44,508 bases of DNA from an uncultured Ruminococcus sp. (GCA_902762785.1 CACWPL010000025.1:1-44508), one strand, 5' to 3'. Positions 7,149-15,772 are shown, numbered from the stretch's first letter. Numbers and translations are program-made. The notes: a model not told the origin generated them from the sequence alone.

Positions 7149-9743
7149 TCATTTCTTGGTGACGATGCGCTTGAGCATCGCAAGGTCGAAGGTATCGGTC
7201 ACGCCGTCGGCGACCACATCGGTCTTGGCGAGGGTGACCTTCTCGCCGTGGATCCAGCGGGTCAGCAGGACGACGTCCCGCACGTCCACGACGCCATTGG
7301 CGTCATAGTCGCCGACGAGCGCATCTCCGTAGACCGGCGTGATCTTGGCGTCTCCATCGAGATGGACGGAGATCGTGGGGTCGGTCAGGGAGCCGGCGGT
7401 CAGTGTGGCGCCCTCGATCTCCCAATGCGAGAACGAGGCACCGTCCTTGGCCTGCGCGGTGAGGTCGAGGTCGTAGTCAGTGTGGTAGCGGCCGGTGAAG
7501 GACGCGTCCTCGTCGCCGAGCGTGAGCGTGTTGAGCTTGACGGTGCCCTTTGCGGTATCGTGGGTCACGGACACGTTCAGGAGCCGGTCGGAGACGTTCA
7601 GCGCATTGCGCATCACGCGGCAGATGACGTCGCCGCGGCCCTTGTAGAAGTCGCTGATCGTGCGGTACTCCTCACTGAACCGCTGCTCGCCCAGACCGCC
7701 GCTGAGGCTCTTGGAGTAGAAGCGGGTGAACGTGTCGAGGATCTGCTGCTTGTAGCTGTCACGGTAGTACGCGATGACGTCCTCGGTCTTGTCGGTCGTG
7801 AAGTTGTAGTTGGCCAGGTCCATCATCGTGCGGGCGAAGTCCTTGCGGAAGGTCTCGTCGCGGCAGAGCGTGGTGAACATGCGGCTAAAGTCGTCAGTAT
7901 TGCGCGAGATCCGCGAGAACGGGTCGGACTGGACAGACGTGGTCTCGCTCCCATAGAGCCCGGTGCCGTACTCCGTGTCGAAGAGGAACATCCGCCACTT
8001 GCCGTCCGCATAGGGGTTCGAGGCATCGACCGCGTTCGAGCGCCAAACGGCGGTATTGTTCTGCGGCCAATCCCAGTTCGACCAGTAGATCTGTGCGGCG
8101 AAATAGTCCAAAAAGCTCTGCTTATCGACCTTTTCACAGAAGTCCGCATAGCTCATCGCCCCGCTGCCGACCTGCGTCATGAGATCCTCCCAATCGGCGA
8201 GGTCCTGGTCGGTGCCCTCCTCGAGCTCACTGTTCTTGATCATGGCGACATCGTCCTTGGCGACGTCGTAGTGATCCTTGATGTAGTCCTTGCCGACCTT
8301 CTCGGTGATCTGGTAGATGCCCCAGAACTCGCCGTCCAGGAAGGCGACGCACTCGTCCATGGCCTGCCAAGCGAACGCGCGGTCCTCCACGAGGGCCTGG
8401 TCGATGGAGTCACGGAAGACGGCATAGCCGTTGTCATTGCCGCCGTTGCGGATGACGATGCTGTCGAACTTGTCGATGACCTTGCCGTTCTTGGCCTTGG
8501 TCGCCTCGCCGCCGAAGAAGTCGTATTCGAGGGAATCCTTGCCATAGTCCGCGCGGGCATAGACATTGAAGCTCTTCTGCACGGACGAACGCGAGGCCGC
8601 GCCCTTGATGCGGATGCCGACATCCTGCGAGAGCACCGGCGTACCGTTGTCAAAGAGCGTGAACACGGCAGGACGCTCCCATTCGCGGCCCTTTTGGGTG
8701 TAGTTCGCGGCCATCTCCCAGGGGTTCTTGCCGCCAAAGCCGGGCCAGCCGCCCCATCCGCCCCATCCGGGGGAGGTGCCGCCGCCCTCCTCCTCGTCAT
8801 AGACCTTGCCGAGGCAGTAGATGCCGGTCTCGTAGTTGAAGAGGTTCTCCGGGTCAGTGACGAGGGAGATGACCTTCATGGACTTGTAGTAGCCGCTGTT
8901 GGTCTTGCCGAGAAAGTAGGTGTTCGTGACGATGTCGCTGCGGGTACCGTCCGGGGCAAATGCCGCCGCGCGGATGACGGCCGCCTTATCGACATTGCCG
9001 TTCGGCGCCTCGACATTGCTGGGCGCGATGTCGGTGCGGGCGCTCAGACGGTTGGGCGTCTGGGACATGTCCTGCACGGAGATGGCGCCGGTATAGCGCT
9101 CGCTCTGCGTGGTCGGGTCGCTGCCGTCGGTGGTGTAGTAGACCTCCGTCCCATCGGGGACGGTGAGCGTGAGCTGGAACGCCGCATCGTAAAAGCCGCT
9201 CTCATGGGAGAAGGTCGGCGCATGGACGGCATCCGAGCCCTGGGGCGCCGCATTGGCCGCGCCGGGCGTGCAGGACAGGACGAACCAGTCGCCGCTCCCG
9301 TCCGGGTACTGTCCATAGGCCGTGTCGGCCGCGAGCGCGCCGACGGTCAGAGTGTCGGCGGTCGCCCCATCGGGGGAGGTGAGCGTCAGGGTCTCGCCGC
9401 TCGTGGAGAGACCGAAGGGCGCCGTGCCGGTGCCGTTCTTGTCGCACCAGATGACCAGGCGTGCGCCCGGCGCGAGGCTCGTCCCTGCGGGGATCGTGTA
9501 GCGAAACGGCTCCTCGGCCTTGTCCGTGAGGCCGTAGCCGCCCAGATCCACGGCCGCGCTCCCGGCATTGTACAGCTCGACATAGTCATAGAGCCCGCCG
9601 TCCGGGGCAGGGGACTGGGTGTTCTTGGTGCAGACCTCGTTGATGACGATGCCGCCAGCCGCGCGCGCCGGGAGCGCCGCTGCGTTCCCCAGCACCACGC
9701 CCAGCGCCAGGATCCCGGCGGCAGCGCGATGAAACTGCTTCAT
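7149..9743 (-). CDS. Secreted CotH-kinase protein with lamin-tail, chitobiase-like and dockerin domains
   Basis: 864 residues. A signal peptide (about 1-28, ending ALPARAA) is followed by a lamin-tail domain (about 30-155, IVINEVCTKN ... GGYGLTDKA), a chitobiase C-terminal-like domain (about 170-250, VYYTTDGSDPT), and the CotH kinase-like region (about 370-680: IRIKGAASRSSVQKSF, DSIVIRNGGND, FRDSIDQ, GEFWGIYQITEKV, FLFDTEYGTG). A beta domain precedes a C-terminal type I dockerin (about 805-864) with two calcium-loop halves, DYDANGVVDVRDV and a weaker DVVADGVTDTFDL. CotH proteins are protein kinases of spore coats in Bacillus; dockerin-bearing CotH proteins occur in Ruminococcus cellulosomes. 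The start has GGAGGAGG upstream and a promoter at 9824-9853. Attachment to a cohesin scaffold is inferred; its substrate is unknown. Confidence 0.88.
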   Translation of the reverse strand: MKQFHRAAAGILALGVVLGNAAALPARAAGGIVINEVCTKNTQSPAPDGGLYDYVELYNAGSAAVDLGGYGLTDKAEEPFRYTIPAGTSLAPGARLVIWCDKNGTGTAPFGLSTSGETLTLTSPDGATADTLTVGALAADTAYGQYPDGSGDWFVLSCTPGAANAAPQGSDAVHAPTFSHESGFYDAAFQLTLTVPDGTEVYYTTDGSDPTTQSERYTGAISVQDMSQTPNRLSARTDIAPSNVEAPNGNVDKAAVIRAAAFAPDGTRSDIVTNTYFLGKTNSGYYKSMKVISLVTDPENLFNYETGIYCLGKVYDEEEGGGTSPGWGGWGGWPGFGGKNPWEMAANYTQKGREWERPAVFTLFDNGTPVLSQDVGIRIKGAASRSSVQKSFNVYARADYGKDSLEYDFFGGEATKAKNGKVIDKFDSIVIRNGGNDNGYAVFRDSIDQALVEDRAFAWQAMDECVAFLDGEFWGIYQITEKVGKDYIKDHYDVAKDDVAMIKNSELEEGTDQDLADWEDLMTQVGSGAMSYADFCEKVDKQSFLDYFAAQIYWSNWDWPQNNTAVWRSNAVDASNPYADGKWRMFLFDTEYGTGLYGSETTSVQSDPFSRISRNTDDFSRMFTTLCRDETFRKDFARTMMDLANYNFTTDKTEDVIAYYRDSYKQQILDTFTRFYSKSLSGGLGEQRFSEEYRTISDFYKGRGDVICRVMRNALNVSDRLLNVSVTHDTAKGTVKLNTLTLGDEDASFTGRYHTDYDLDLTAQAKDGASFSHWEIEGATLTAGSLTDPTISVHLDGDAKITPVYGDALVGDYDANGVVDVRDVVLLTRWIHGEKVTLAKTDVVADGVTDTFDLAMLKRIVTKK

Positions 9744-9823
9744 GATGATACCTCCTCCTTAAGACAGACGCCCGCCGCGCCCTCTCATGGCGGCGAGGCG
9801 TTTCCACAAACTCTCATATCTTT

Positions 9824-9853
9824 AGTATAACATGGACGAATGTCTGTTGTCAA
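9824..9853 (-). promoter_or_regulatory. Promoter of the CotH gene
   Basis: On the minus strand, TTGACA (9853-9848), an 18-bp spacer, TATACT (9829-9824). It lies back to back with the sdpR promoter; operator site 1 (9882-9903) is only about 30 bp upstream of this -35 box. Confidence 0.65.
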
Positions 9854-9881
9854 GCGGTTTTTCGCGTGTCATGCACATCTG

Positions 9882-9903
9882 TATTTAGATAAGTTTCTAA
9901 ATA
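9882..9903. promoter_or_regulatory. Operator site 1 for the SdpR-type repressor
   Basis: Inverted repeat with 8-bp arms TATTTAGA and TCTAAATA and a 6-bp centre, ending five bases upstream of the -35 box of sdpR. The same sequence class recurs at 9938-9959. Confidence 0.7.
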
Positions 9904-9907
9904 CCTC

Positions 9908-9936
9908 TTGACAAATGGGACGGCGTGTGGTATACT
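9908..9936 (+). promoter_or_regulatory. Promoter of sdpR-sdpI
   Basis: TTGACA (9908-9913), 17-bp spacer, TATACT (9931-9936). It is bracketed by two similar operators, so repressor bound at both sites would block the polymerase: an autoregulated unit. Confidence 0.8.
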
Positions 9937-9937
9937 G

Positions 9938-9959
9938 TATTTAGACGAACGTCGAAATA
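9938..9959. promoter_or_regulatory. Operator site 2 for the SdpR-type repressor
   Basis: Imperfect inverted repeat of 22 bp with outer arms TATTT/AAATA and inner arms GACG/CGTC around a central AA, starting one base after the -10 box and covering the start point. Same outer arms as site 1. Confidence 0.7.
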
Positions 9960-9976
9960 CAAGAGGAGGTGCGCCG

Positions 9977-10267
9977 ATGAAGGACATCTGGAACGCGATG
10001 GCCGACCCGACCCGCCGCGAGATCCTGACCATGCTCCAGTCGCGGGACATGACCGCCGGGGAGATCGCCGAGCGCTTTTCCGTGACGGGCGCGACCGTGT
10101 CCCACCATCTCAAGGTCCTGCGGGAGGCCGGGCTCGTCCTGACCGAGAAGCAGAAGCAAACGATCACCTACAGCCTGAATACGACCGTATTCCAGGAATT
10201 CCTCAAGAGCATCGCCGCGATGCTCGGACAAGGAGGTCATCATGAAAACGAAGATCCTGACGCATAA
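9977..10267 (+). CDS. sdpR: ArsR-family autorepressor of the SdpR type
   Basis: 96 residues of winged-helix ArsR type: WNAMADPTRREILTML, then MTAGEIAERF, the recognition helix region VTGATVSHHLKVLREAGL and the wing TEKQKQTITYSL. There are no metal-binding cysteines, as in the SdpR branch. ATG 9977 follows AAGAGGAGG; an upstream frame start at 9908 lies inside the -35 box and is excluded. The gene overlaps the SdpI-like gene by 26 bases, the classic sdpRI arrangement, in which SdpR represses its own operon and a membrane immunity protein SdpI relieves repression by sequestering it. No sdpC toxin gene is in the window, so the sensed signal is unknown. Confidence 0.88.
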   Translation: MKDIWNAMADPTRREILTMLQSRDMTAGEIAERFSVTGATVSHHLKVLREAGLVLTEKQKQTITYSLNTTVFQEFLKSIAAMLGQGGHHENEDPDA

Positions 10268-10922
10268 GCTGCTCGCCGCCGCCGCGCTCCTCGAGGTGCT
10301 CGACGTGGTCGGGACGCTGGTCTGCGCTGCGCGGCTCCCGGCGACGGTGCCGACGCATTTCGACCTCCACTGGGTCTGTGACGGGGTCGGGAGCCCCATG
10401 ACGGCGCTCTGGAGCGCCTTCGTCCCGGTGGTCTATCTGGTGCTGGGCGCCGTACTGACGCGCGGACAGAGCGCACAGAACAGGCACATCATCGAGCTGG
10501 TCATGTTCCTGATGACGGGCATGTGCGTGATGGGGCAGGCGTTCCTGCTGGCGGGGATGGCCAGCGGCGTACAGATCGGGGAGACGCATGAGTCCCCGCT
10601 GGTGTGGCCGCTCCTGATGGGCCTGGCCATCCTGTTCACGGCGATCGGGAACGAGCTCCCGCGCGTGCGCCAGAACGCGATGCTCGGCATCCGCATCCGC
10701 GCGACTCTCACGGACGAGGCGTGCTGGCGTGCCGTCCATCGCTTCGCCGGGACGCTCTGGGTCATCGGCGGGCTCATCCTGCTGGCGGCGGACCTGGTGA
10801 TGTGGCTCGTGGGATGCCCGCCGGCCGTGGGGTTCACAGTGCTGATCGTCGGGACGACGCTCCTGCTCACGGTGCCGGTGGTCTATGCCGTCCGTTTCCC
10901 CAAAACGTCACAGAAAAGCTGA
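10242..10922 (+). CDS. sdpI: SdpI/DUF1648 family membrane protein
   Basis: 226 residues, about six membrane spans. The first part has the DUF1648 hallmark (LPATVPTHFDLHWVCDGVGS), the second the SdpI pattern RQNAMLGIRIRATLTDEACW followed by FAGTLWVIGGLIL. In Bacillus subtilis SdpI gives immunity to the SdpC killing peptide and acts as the signal transducer for SdpR. Its frame starts inside the end of the repressor gene with AAGGAGGTC upstream, so the two are translationally coupled. Whether this protein gives immunity to a peptide toxin or has a general envelope-stress role cannot be told from sequence. Confidence 0.85.
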   Translation: MKTKILTHKLLAAAALLEVLDVVGTLVCAARLPATVPTHFDLHWVCDGVGSPMTALWSAFVPVVYLVLGAVLTRGQSAQNRHIIELVMFLMTGMCVMGQAFLLAGMASGVQIGETHESPLVWPLLMGLAILFTAIGNELPRVRQNAMLGIRIRATLTDEACWRAVHRFAGTLWVIGGLILLAADLVMWLVGCPPAVGFTVLIVGTTLLLTVPVVYAVRFPKTSQKS

Positions 10923-10930
10923 GACTCGAA

Positions 10931-10960
10931 CGGTGCAGGGGGCGCTCCTGCACCGTTTTT
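10931..10960 (+). terminator. Terminator of the sdpR-sdpI operon
   Basis: Nine-bp stem CGGTGCAGG/CCTGCACCG (10931-10939 with 10947-10955) and five T residues. Confidence 0.9.
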
Positions 10961-10973
10961 GCGCGTATCCGCC

Positions 10974-11002
10974 TTGACATCCCCCAAACAGTGTGCTATA
11001 CT
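10974..11002 (+). promoter_or_regulatory. Promoter of the YfhO-type gene
   Basis: TTGACA (10974-10979), 17-bp spacer, TATACT (10997-11002). The leader of about 85 nt is GC-rich; no clear switch structure was recognised. Confidence 0.75.
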
Positions 11003-11094
11003 GGTATGTGGCGGCGTCAAGACGATGCCGCCCACACGAACGGCACGTCTCATGGCCGGCCGATCTCGCCGACCTATATAAAGGAGTAGAAACG

Positions 11095-13749
11095 ATGAAG
11101 AACAGATCGCGCGCCCTGCACGTCCTTGGGGCGATCGTCCCCTATCTTTGCGCCTTCCTGCTGTCGCTCGGCGCGGGATGTCTGGTGTTCCATGCGCTCC
11201 ACATCGCCCCCTTCGGCAAGCAGAGCATCCTGGCGCTGGACATGTACTGGCAGTATTTCCCCATGTACACCATGGACCGCACCGATACCCACCTCGCCAA
11301 CGCCTTCTATAGCTGGTGCGGCGGCTTCGGCTTCAACAACTGGGTGCAGGACGCTTACTACTGCAACAGCATCTTCTTCCTGCTCTTCCGCTTCGTCCCC
11401 AAGGCGAAGATGGTCGACACGCTCAGCATCATCGCGCTCATCAAGATCGCCTCGAGCGCCGTCACCTGCACGGCCTTCCTCCGTCAGCGCTTCGGGCGCA
11501 TGTCGCCGCTGCTGGTCAGCGGAGGCGTGGCGTATAGCCTTTGCACCTATATGCTGGCATTTTTGGCACAGCAGATGTGGATCGACTGTGTGATCTATGC
11601 CCCCCTCATCGTCCTGGGCCTCGAGCGCCTCATCCGGCAGGGGAAGCCGCTGGTCTACGTCATCGCGCTCGCCGCGACCATCATGTCCAGCTTCTATATC
11701 GGCTTCTCGTGCTGCATCTTCGCCGTGATCTGGACGGCGTTCCTCATGGCGCAGCAGCTCACCTTCACGAAGGGTGAGGACCACATGCACGTCGGCGGAT
11801 GGCGCACGGTGGGGATGAGCGCCCTGCGGTTCGCGCTCTATTCGCTGCTCGGCGGCGCATTGTCCGCCGTGGTGATCCTGCCGGTCGGCAGTGGTATCGG
11901 CCAGACCATCGCCTCGGAGATGGCCTCGCCGGAGGGTATCAAATTCTATCATAACCTGTTTGAATATCTCCAGCAGTTCCTCCCGGAGATGCCGCTCGTC
12001 TATGGCTACGACTATGCGAACGTCGCCATCGGCGTGCTGGTGTTCTTCTCCGTGCCGCTCTACTTCTGCAACAAGGCCATCCGCGTGCAGGAGCGCGTGA
12101 GCGCGGGCGTGGTGCTGGCGTTCCTTTTCCTCTCCCTGAACTGCAATGTGCTCGACTACATGTGGCACGGCTTCCACTTTCCGAACCAGCTCCCCGGCCG
12201 CTGGACGTTCCTCCTCGCGCTCTTCCTCGTCGCGATCGGGACGGAGGGACTGCTGCGCCGTGAGGGGCGCGGCCTCCTGCGGACGTCCATCGGTCTGGCC
12301 GTCGGCGCGTTCCTGCTCCTGCTGACGTCCATCGCACCCGGCGGGGAGCGGCAGGTCACGATGCCAGGCTTGTACTGGGGCATCGTGGTCGCGGGCGCGC
12401 TCCTGCTCCTGACGCCCGGTCTCCTGGACACGATCATGCCGGTCTCCGAGGAGAAGACGGCGAAGTCGCTGCGCATCGTGAGCCTCGTCTGCGCCGTCCT
12501 GTTCGCCGCGCTCCAGGTGACGGACAGCACGCTCACCTTTTATAAGGTGACTCAGCGTGACGACAAGGCCGGTGTCCGCACGGCGAACGGCGAGACCTAT
12601 ACGGGCAAGCTCCTCTCCCTGACGGACGACATGGCGCCCTACGTCCCCCCGAAGGGCGAGTTCTGGCGCGTGACGTCCACGCCCTATTTCACGTTCAATT
12701 CACCCATGATCGGCGTCTACTCCGGCATGGACCGCTATTCCTCGACCATGCAGGGGTCGGTCTACACCTTCCTGCGCTGGATGGGCGATTGGGACTATGC
12801 CAAGAACGTCGCGAGCATCTACAATGAGGGATCGCCGGTGCAGAACATGCTCTTCGGTGTGCGCACGATCGTCGACCGCAACGGGGAGACGCCGGTCGTC
12901 ACGGAGAACGACAAGGCGCTCCCGCTGGTCTATGCCGTGGATGATGCCGTCCTGGACATCGTCCCGGACGACAACATCTGCCCCATGCAGGACCAGACCG
13001 CGTTCCTCGATGCCGCCGTCGGCAGCGAGACGGGCGTGCTCGTGCCGGTCGCGCTCGAGTCCCTCCAGACGGAGAACTGCACGGCCGAGGAGAACGAGCG
13101 CTGGATCGAGCAGTTCTTCCGCATGGACAAGAACGCTGTCATGGCCGAGTTCCACTACACCTTCACGGCCGACGAGGACGGCGTCTACATCCTCGACAAC
13201 AACCACCGCGCCGGTGACTGCACGATCACGGTCGAGGGACGCGACCCCATCGAGATCCGCACCCAGCGCGTGCGCTTCACGAGCCTTGGCGAGGTCGAGG
13301 CCGGCACGAAGATCACGGTCGATGTCAAGACGGAGAACGTCAAGCGCGGCCTGTGGGGGATCGCGCTGCACCGTGTCGATGAGAAGGCGCTCACGGCGGC
13401 CTATGACACGCTCGCCGCGCAGTCCCTGACGCTCACGCAGTTCGACACCACGCGCTTTTCCGGCACCATCGACCTCCCGGAGGAGCGCACCGTCATGGCG
13501 ACGATCCCGCAGGACGGGGGATGGCGCGTTGACTGTGACGGCAAGCCCCTGGAGACGTCCCTCGCCGCCGACTGCCTGCTGGCCGTCCGCGTCCCCGCCG
13601 GGCAGCACACGCTGACCTATCGCTATCGCGTGCCGGGCATCCTGCCGGGTGCGGTGATCTCCGGGTGCAGTCTGGCCGTCCTCATCGGCCTGACCATCTG
13701 GCGCCTCCGCCGCCGCAAGGACGTCCCGCAAACGGACGCCGCCGCCTGA
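11095..13749 (+). CDS. YfhO family integral membrane protein
   Basis: 884 residues; start ATG 11095 with AAGGAG 8 bases upstream, rather than an upstream frame start that overlaps the promoter. About a dozen membrane spans fill residues 10-490, with family features GKQSILALDMYWQYFPMY, YSWCGGFGFNNW and FLAQQMWIDCVIYAP; a large extracytoplasmic region (about 500-850) and a last span (about 855-875) complete it. YfhO proteins are GT-C-fold relatives that modify wall polymers: in Firmicutes members glycosylate lipoteichoic acid or related polymers using lipid-linked sugars. The Asp in the LALDMYWQ loop fits the acidic residue expected in GT-C enzymes. It is monocistronic, between a promoter and a GC-rich hairpin. 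Which sugar or polymer it uses is unknown. Confidence 0.85.
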   Translation: MKNRSRALHVLGAIVPYLCAFLLSLGAGCLVFHALHIAPFGKQSILALDMYWQYFPMYTMDRTDTHLANAFYSWCGGFGFNNWVQDAYYCNSIFFLLFRFVPKAKMVDTLSIIALIKIASSAVTCTAFLRQRFGRMSPLLVSGGVAYSLCTYMLAFLAQQMWIDCVIYAPLIVLGLERLIRQGKPLVYVIALAATIMSSFYIGFSCCIFAVIWTAFLMAQQLTFTKGEDHMHVGGWRTVGMSALRFALYSLLGGALSAVVILPVGSGIGQTIASEMASPEGIKFYHNLFEYLQQFLPEMPLVYGYDYANVAIGVLVFFSVPLYFCNKAIRVQERVSAGVVLAFLFLSLNCNVLDYMWHGFHFPNQLPGRWTFLLALFLVAIGTEGLLRREGRGLLRTSIGLAVGAFLLLLTSIAPGGERQVTMPGLYWGIVVAGALLLLTPGLLDTIMPVSEEKTAKSLRIVSLVCAVLFAALQVTDSTLTFYKVTQRDDKAGVRTANGETYTGKLLSLTDDMAPYVPPKGEFWRVTSTPYFTFNSPMIGVYSGMDRYSSTMQGSVYTFLRWMGDWDYAKNVASIYNEGSPVQNMLFGVRTIVDRNGETPVVTENDKALPLVYAVDDAVLDIVPDDNICPMQDQTAFLDAAVGSETGVLVPVALESLQTENCTAEENERWIEQFFRMDKNAVMAEFHYTFTADEDGVYILDNNHRAGDCTITVEGRDPIEIRTQRVRFTSLGEVEAGTKITVDVKTENVKRGLWGIALHRVDEKALTAAYDTLAAQSLTLTQFDTTRFSGTIDLPEERTVMATIPQDGGWRVDCDGKPLETSLAADCLLAVRVPAGQHTLTYRYRVPGILPGAVISGCSLAVLIGLTIWRLRRRKDVPQTDAAA

Positions 13750-13755
13750 CCCCAA

Positions 13756-13781
13756 GCCCCCTCTCCGCCGCGAGAGGGGGC
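13756..13781 (+). terminator. Hairpin after the YfhO gene
   Basis: Ten-bp stem GCCCCCTCTC/GAGAGGGGGC with a 6-nt loop, followed by ATCTTGT. Stable, but with few T residues. Confidence 0.55.
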
Positions 13782-13881
13782 ATCTTGTGAGACAGGGCAA
13801 CATCCGGGAGCCACAGTATGCAGCGTTTTTGCCAAAGATGACGCCCAGCATCGACTTCTGAGAAAAATTTGAAAAAACCCC

Positions 13882-13910
13882 TTGCAAAAAAAGGGGAAGT
13901 ATAGTATAAT
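13882..13910 (+). promoter_or_regulatory. Promoter of the oadG-oadB pair
   Basis: TTGCAA (13882-13887), 17-bp spacer, TATAAT (13905-13910). Predicted start near 13917, which rules out the frame start at 13919 as the real one. Confidence 0.75.
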
Positions 13911-13951
13911 AGAACTGTATGCTGAAAAATTCACGAATGGAGTGTGATCCT

Positions 13952-14434
13952 ATGGATACCATGTTGAAGGCGCACAGTCTGCTGCTGATGGCGGGCGGAT
14001 CGATCTCCGGCGACCAAAAGCCCCTGACGAACGACCAGCGTTGGGGCGTGACGCTCGCCGGTCTGGGCATCGTGATCGCCGCGCTCGCGCTGCTGGTGCT
14101 CGTGATCTTCTGCTTCGGCAAGATCTTCGACAGCATCAACGCAGCAGAGAAGGCCAAGGCCGACCGCAAGGCCGCCGAGAAGGCACCCAAGCCTGCGGCA
14201 GTCAAGGCAGTGGCCCCTGCACCTGCGCCTGCCCCTGCGGCACCGGCTGCCTCCCCTGCTCCACCGGCAGAGGATGAGGACGAGGTCATCGCGGTGATCT
14301 CGGCAGTCGTCGCCATGATGAGCGAAGCGGACGGCACGACCTACCGCGTCAAGTCCGTCAGACCGGCATCCGGCTTCTCCGGGCGCAGCGCCTGGGCGAT
14401 GGACGGCCGCCGCAACAACGTCTCGCCATTCTAA
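13952..14434 (+). CDS. oadG: Sodium-pump decarboxylase gamma-type subunit
   Basis: 160 residues from ATG 13952 (GGAG 10 bases upstream). One membrane span (about 31-53, WGVTLAGLGIVIAALALLVL) is followed by a charged helix (SINAAEKAKADRKAAEK), an Ala/Pro-rich hinge of about 30 residues and a short C-terminal domain (DEVIAVISAVVAMMSEADG) typical of OadG/MmdD proteins, ending in a basic tail. The gamma subunit holds the membrane complex together and links the carboxyltransferase to OadB. The Ala/Pro hinge resembles that of biotin carriers but no biotin-lysine motif (MKM) is present. It is followed 18 bases later by the beta subunit. No alpha subunit or carrier gene is in the window. Confidence 0.8.
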   Translation: MDTMLKAHSLLLMAGGSISGDQKPLTNDQRWGVTLAGLGIVIAALALLVLVIFCFGKIFDSINAAEKAKADRKAAEKAPKPAAVKAVAPAPAPAPAAPAASPAPPAEDEDEVIAVISAVVAMMSEADGTTYRVKSVRPASGFSGRSAWAMDGRRNNVSPF

Positions 14435-14452
14435 GAAAGGGGTCTGTCACAT

Positions 14453-15676
14453 ATGCTGAATATCTTGTTGGACATCCTGCGCGGCCTTTGGGAGACCAGC
14501 GGCCTCTACGGATTGATCGTGACCGACGGCGGGTGGAAGCAGCTCGTCATGATCGGTGTCGCGTTCTTCTTCATGTATCTGGCGATCGTTTGGGAGTTCG
14601 AGCCGCTGCTCCTCCTGCCGATCTCCTTCGGTATGTTCCTCTCGAACCTGCCCGTCGTCAACATCGAGGACATGATCTTCCACGCCTCCTACTGGAACGA
14701 GCCGCAGAGCGTCGAATGGCTCTGGAAGGTGCTGCACGACGGCGGATTGCTCGATAAGCTATACCTCGGCGTCAAGCTCCAGATCTATCCCTGCCTGATC
14801 TTCCTCGGCATCGGCACGATGACAGACTTCGGCCCGCTGATCGCCAACCCGAAGAGCTTCCTGCTCGGCGCTGCCGCACAGGGCGGTATCTTCTTCACCT
14901 TCCTGATGGCCTCCGTCCTCGGCATGAGCGCCGCAGAGTGCGGCTCCATCGCCATCATCGGCGGTGCGGACGGCCCGACCTCCATCTACGTCTCGTCCAA
15001 GCTGCTCGACGGTGCCAATTCCACGCTGAATACCGGTACCATCGCGCTGGCCGCCTATACTTACATGGCGCTCGTCCCCGTCATCCAGCCGCCGCTGATG
15101 CGCCTGATGACGACCAAGAAGGAGCGTGCCATCAAGATGCCGCAGCTCCGCACCCCGTCCAAGACCGAGAAGATCATCTTCCCGATCATCGTGACGCTGG
15201 TCGTTGCGCTGCTGGTACCGTCGGCCGGTTCTCTGGTCGGCATGCTGATGTTCGGCAACCTGCTCAAGGAGAGCGGCGTGTGCGCCCGTCTGGTCGATAC
15301 CGCGCAGAACGCCCTCATGAACATCGTCACCATCTTCCTGGGCATCTCCGTTGGTGCCACCACCACGGCTGACAACGTGCTGAACCTCGAGTTCGGCAAG
15401 GTCATGCTGCTGGGCGTCATCGCCTTCGCACTGGGCACCATGTGCGGTCTGTTCCTCGCCAAGATTATGAACTGGATCTCCGGCGGCAAGATCAACCCGC
15501 TGATCGGCTCTGCCGGTGTCTCCGCCGTGCCGATGGCCGCGCGTATCTCCCAGAAGGAGGGCGCCAAGGCCGACCCGACCAACTTCCTGCTCATGCATGC
15601 CATGGGCCCGAACGTGGCGGGCGTTATCGGCTCCGCGGTCGCTGCCGGCGTCCTGCTGAGCGTCATCGCCTATTGA
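14453..15676 (+). CDS. oadB: Sodium ion-translocating decarboxylase, beta subunit
   Basis: 407 residues with about eleven hydrophobic segments. It couples decarboxylation of a carboxybiotin to export of sodium across the membrane. Family marks are the LGIGTMTDFGPLIANP stretch, IIGGADGPTSIYVSS with the essential Asp, and the late GNLLKESGV and NPLIGSAGVSAVPMAAR segments. The partner acid (oxaloacetate, methylmalonyl-CoA or glutaconyl-CoA) is set by an alpha subunit that is not in this window. In succinate- and propionate-forming clostridia the methylmalonyl-CoA type is common, but that is only a suggestion. A strong terminator follows. Confidence 0.93.
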   Translation: MLNILLDILRGLWETSGLYGLIVTDGGWKQLVMIGVAFFFMYLAIVWEFEPLLLLPISFGMFLSNLPVVNIEDMIFHASYWNEPQSVEWLWKVLHDGGLLDKLYLGVKLQIYPCLIFLGIGTMTDFGPLIANPKSFLLGAAAQGGIFFTFLMASVLGMSAAECGSIAIIGGADGPTSIYVSSKLLDGANSTLNTGTIALAAYTYMALVPVIQPPLMRLMTTKKERAIKMPQLRTPSKTEKIIFPIIVTLVVALLVPSAGSLVGMLMFGNLLKESGVCARLVDTAQNALMNIVTIFLGISVGATTTADNVLNLEFGKVMLLGVIAFALGTMCGLFLAKIMNWISGGKINPLIGSAGVSAVPMAARISQKEGAKADPTNFLLMHAMGPNVAGVIGSAVAAGVLLSVIAY

Positions 15677-15685
15677 TGCAGACAA

Positions 15686-15718
15686 GTCCCCTTCCTGGAT
15701 GCAGGAGGGGGACTTTTT
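15686..15718 (+). terminator. Terminator after oadB
   Basis: Stem GTCCCCTTCCTG with CAGGAGGGGGAC (one mismatch), a 4-nt loop and five T residues. A second GC-rich hairpin at about 15733-15760 lies between it and the convergent folD stop. Confidence 0.85.
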
Positions 15719-15772
15719 CAGTGATATGGGACACGCCCCCTCCGCAGGGAAGGGGGCGCTTTGTGTCGAGTG

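Noticed and set aside
7110-9830. A 906-codon open frame antisense to the CotH gene
   Set aside because: It mirrors codon-position bias of a high-GC gene; no ribosome site, no recognisable domain, while the other strand has clear domains and a promoter.
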